5,882 bases of DNA. Origin: Candidatus Kaiserbacteria bacterium (GTDB taxonomy: Bacteria > Patescibacteriota > Minisyncoccia > Phycocordibacterales > UBA918). A program made the position numbers and the translations under genes. The stretch's first letter is position 1; each line of letters opens with the position of its first letter. The notes under the pieces are model-generated. The model saw nothing but the letters and a program-made list of their open reading frames with translations, was not told the DNA's origin and did not search any database. The stretch lies in assembly GCA_003245875.1 (NCBI GenBank), contig QKBW01000064.1, positions 1-5,882 of the forward strand, written 5' to 3'. This document shows, piece after piece, positions 3,973 to 5,882 of this stretch.

Positions 3973-5520
3973 ATGTTTTGTAAAAACAAAAAAGGTTTTA
4001 CGATCGTTGAGCTCCTTATTGTGGTGTTGGTGATCGCCATCCTCGCGGCGGTGACCATCGTTTCGTATAACGGGGTTACCAACAGGGCTAAAGAGGCCGC
4101 AGCTCAGAGCGCGGTAGCCCAAGGCTATACTGCAGTTCAGGCCTATGCTATTGATCATGGTGATACCTACCCAGCAGATCTTGCCACCGTAAGGGTTCTA
4201 AACTCAGACACAACGACATTCGAATATACCGTCAACAACTCAGTGAATCCACGTACGTTTTGTCTGACGGCTACGGTTGCGAATATTTCTTATCATGCAT
4301 CCAATGATATCCCTTCGCCCGTAAGCGGCGCCTGTGATGGGCACGTTGGGGCTGGCGGAGAGGTTGTGACCGTTCCGTCTAGTCAGGTCGCAAAGTTGCC
4401 GGCCGGCGACCCGGCAGCTTCTGATAATTTTGGATCAACGGTTTCTATATCTGGCAATACGGCCTTGATTGGCGCGTATGGTAACGATGATGCTGGATCG
4501 AATTCGGGTTCGGCGTATGTCTTTACTGGCTCTGCTTCATCTTGGAGTCAACAAGCAAAGCTCACGGCAAATGATGCCGCCGCTGGTGATACATTTGGCT
4601 ACTCGGTATCCGTTTCTGGAGATACGGCTATAGTCGGGGCTCCGTATGATGATGATGCGGGATCAAGCTCTGGAACCGCGTATGTCTTTACTCGCTCGGG
4701 TACTTCTTGGAGTCAACAAGCAAAGCTCACGGCAAATGATGCTGCCGCTGGCGATACGTTCGGTTACTCGGTATCCGTTTCTGGAGACACGGCTATCGTG
4801 GGTGCACATGGTAACGACGATGGTGGCTCGGGCTCCGGCTCTGCCTACGTCTTTACTCGCTCTGGCACCGTTTGGAGTCAACAAGCAAAGCTCACGGCAA
4901 ATGATGCTGCTGCCGATGATGAATTTGGCTCGTCGGTCGCTGTTTATGGGGATAGTGCCGTTGTTGGTTCGCATTTTGATGATGATGACGGATCATGGTC
5001 TGGTTCTGCCTACGTCTTCACTCGCTCTGGCACCGTTTGGAGCCAACAAGCAAAGCTTACGGCAAATGATGCTGCAATGAATGATCAGTTTGGGAATTCA
5101 GTTTCGGTTTATGGAGATACGGTTGTAGTAGGGGCGTATAAGAAGAACGGTGCGGCTACAGGCTCTGGTTCTGCCTACGTCTTCACTCGTTCGGGTACTT
5201 CTTGGAGTCAACAAGCAAAGCTCACGGCAAATGATGCCGCTGCGAGTGATGAATTTGGTTGGTCGGTGTCCGTCTATGACGATGTGGCCGTGGTTGGAGC
5301 GCATTATGATGATGATGCAGGCTCCAACTCCGGCTCAGCCTATGTCTTTACTCGGTCGAGTTCGACGTGGTCTCAAGAATCAAGATTCACTGCTAATGAC
5401 GCCTCCGTTGATGACTATTTTGGTAAATCAGTTTCTATCTCTGGCGGAGTGGCTCTGGTTGGGGCTAATGGTGATGATGATGGCGGTTCCGGTTCTGGTT
5501 CGGTTTATATCTTCGAGTAA
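3973..5520 (+). CDS. Type IV pilin-like protein fused to a seven-repeat FG-GAP-type beta-propeller (putative surface adhesin)
   Basis: The 515-residue product begins with a class III prepilin signal: leader MFCKNKKG, predicted PilD cleavage after Gly8, mature Phe9 with Glu5 of the mature form (E13), then a hydrophobic helix (about 9-31) continuing amphipathically to about 60. A small pilin head follows (about 60-125) whose Cys97 and Cys121 could form a disulfide. A short linker rich in Gly/Val/Ser (125-137) leads to seven tandem repeats at 138-515, each 55 residues, the last cut to 48. Each repeat has the pattern AKLTANDAAA-x-D-x-FG-x-SVSV-x-GDTA-VGA-(acidic loop)-GSGSAYVFTRSGT-WS, which is FG-GAP_2/integrin-alpha-like. 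Acidic DDD-type loops probably bind Ca2+. Seven repeats fit one closed propeller. I infer a minor pilin or cell-anchored adhesin displaying a propeller outside the cell; a host-contact role is speculation from presumed epibiotic life. The start is backed by an extended -10 box 6 bases upstream. Confidence 0.9.
   Translation: MFCKNKKGFTIVELLIVVLVIAILAAVTIVSYNGVTNRAKEAAAQSAVAQGYTAVQAYAIDHGDTYPADLATVRVLNSDTTTFEYTVNNSVNPRTFCLTATVANISYHASNDIPSPVSGACDGHVGAGGEVVTVPSSQVAKLPAGDPAASDNFGSTVSISGNTALIGAYGNDDAGSNSGSAYVFTGSASSWSQQAKLTANDAAAGDTFGYSVSVSGDTAIVGAPYDDDAGSSSGTAYVFTRSGTSWSQQAKLTANDAAAGDTFGYSVSVSGDTAIVGAHGNDDGGSGSGSAYVFTRSGTVWSQQAKLTANDAAADDEFGSSVAVYGDSAVVGSHFDDDDGSWSGSAYVFTRSGTVWSQQAKLTANDAAMNDQFGNSVSVYGDTVVVGAYKKNGAATGSGSAYVFTRSGTSWSQQAKLTANDAAASDEFGWSVSVYDDVAVVGAHYDDDAGSNSGSAYVFTRSSSTWSQESRFTANDASVDDYFGKSVSISGGVALVGANGDDDGGSGSGSVYIFE
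4384..5517 (+). repeat. Seven in-frame tandem 165-base repeats within the pilin-propeller gene
   Basis: Units start at 4384, 4549, 4714, 4879, 5044, 5209 and 5374, each exactly 165 bases (55 codons) except the last (144). The segment around the unit joints (TGGAGTCAACAAGCAAAG and the following CTCACGGCAAATGATGC) is identical or nearly so in units 2, 3, 4 and 6, slightly changed in unit 5, and diverged in units 1 and 7. This pattern points to internal duplication or homogenisation of the middle units. Confidence 0.93.
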
Positions 5521-5606
5521 CTGCTGTAGTGTGAGTTTTAGGATATTTGGTGTGGAGTGGTGCTTGCCGATGATTCGTGCTTATTCAATCTAGGTGAGTG
5601 ACATTT

Positions 5607-5882
5607 TCATCCCTTTGAGCCCATCGGTCTTTCTTGCTTCGTGGTACGTTTTGACGATAACAGAAGAACAGCAATAGTACCCGACAAACAAAGGGCCAAT
5701 AGGGGCGGTAGTGCCACGGCTGGTTCGAGGGTAGTGAGTGCGGCAACGTTAAGGAGTGCTGCGATCGTGTAGAGAGTCCAAGAAAGGGTGTTCTCGCTTG
5801 CGGGTAAGAGGTGGGCTTTTTTAATTGTTGGTAAATAGCCTATTGCCCACGCTAAGGTACCCGCATAGACTGCAAGTGATGG
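5607..5882 (-). CDS. C-terminal part of a membrane protein, PQ-loop-like (5' end outside window)
   Basis: Read on the minus strand, a frame is open from the window edge for 91 codons to TGA at 5609-5607. There is no start codon upstream because the gene continues beyond the window. The fragment holds three hydrophobic segments, at about 3-19, 33-50 and 56-76, followed by a polar tail (SSKRTTKQERPMGSKG). The motif GYLPTIKKA...ASENTLSWTLYTIA (from about 15) resembles the PQ-loop pattern (YxPxI..., then SW and an aromatic), as in PQ-loop/SWEET-type or related CPR membrane proteins, with Thr in place of Gln. The family call is tentative; that it is coding is supported by length, hydrophobic periodicity and a basic tail. 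It converges with the pilin-propeller gene. The 86 bases between them (5521-5606) show no clear terminator. Confidence 0.68.
   Translation of the reverse strand, partial: PSLAVYAGTLAWAIGYLPTIKKAHLLPASENTLSWTLYTIAALLNVAALTTLEPAVALPPLLALCLSGTIAVLLLSSKRTTKQERPMGSKG

Noticed and set aside
4384..5517. CRISPR array
   Set aside because: The repeats are 165 bases, directly abutting without unique spacers, in frame, and encode protein repeats.
4646..5593. Open frames in other phases and on the minus strand across the propeller repeats (for example 4646-5080 plus, 5150-5593 plus, 4663-4974 minus, 5098-5304 minus)
   Set aside because: They arise because a 165-base repeat (a multiple of three) keeps any stop-free phase open. 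Their products are low-complexity (Met-rich or Arg-rich), and the main frame has clear domains.
1..5882. Alternative genetic code (TGA as Gly, as in some CPR phyla)
   Set aside because: No recognised gene has an in-frame TGA, and the edge membrane protein appears to end at TGA. The standard code fits everything.

Overview
The window looks like a chromosomal piece of a small-genome bacterium, most probably from the Candidate Phyla Radiation and perhaps Saccharibacteria (TM7). This is inferred from style, not from a marker gene. The clues are a short TrmD, several small uncharacterised multi-pass membrane proteins, a type IV pilin with a CPR-like Cys-containing C-terminal region, and first genes that start 6-9 bases after a -10 box. 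The standard genetic code fits all genes. Base composition is moderate, with a more A/T-rich patch around the Nudix gene.

Layout. 1-260: 3' end of trmD, followed by a strong intrinsic terminator. 261-456: no gene, but a good promoter at its end. 457-1500: two-gene operon of four-helix membrane proteins. 1504-1803 (minus): a small membrane protein convergent with that operon, the two stop codons sharing a palindrome. 1920-1994: tRNA-Gln(UUG) with encoded CCA, then a terminator. 1995-2887: accessory-looking stretch with one Nudix hydrolase gene (2228-2701), two partial copies of the tRNA 3' region, a pair of 17-base direct repeats and a terminator. This resembles a decayed insertion at the tRNA 3' end. 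2888-3921: probable operon of a GNAT acetyltransferase and a type I isopentenyl-diphosphate isomerase with its whole active site intact. 3973-5520: a 515-residue type IV prepilin fused to a seven-unit FG-GAP-type beta-propeller. 5607-5882 (minus): C-terminal part of another membrane protein that runs off the window. 5521-5606: nothing recognisable.

The most notable item is the pilin-propeller fusion. A class III prepilin signal and pilin domain are followed by seven tandem 55-residue repeats, most with an acidic loop, the last stopping just where an N-terminal strand could close the ring. I infer a pilus-borne or surface-anchored adhesin, which for an epibiotic bacterium could contact the host. 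The second notable point is regulatory. Five of the five first genes visible with their upstream DNA have a -10 box 6-9 bases before ATG, implying leaderless or almost leaderless mRNAs, while the two operon-internal genes have Shine-Dalgarno-like sites.
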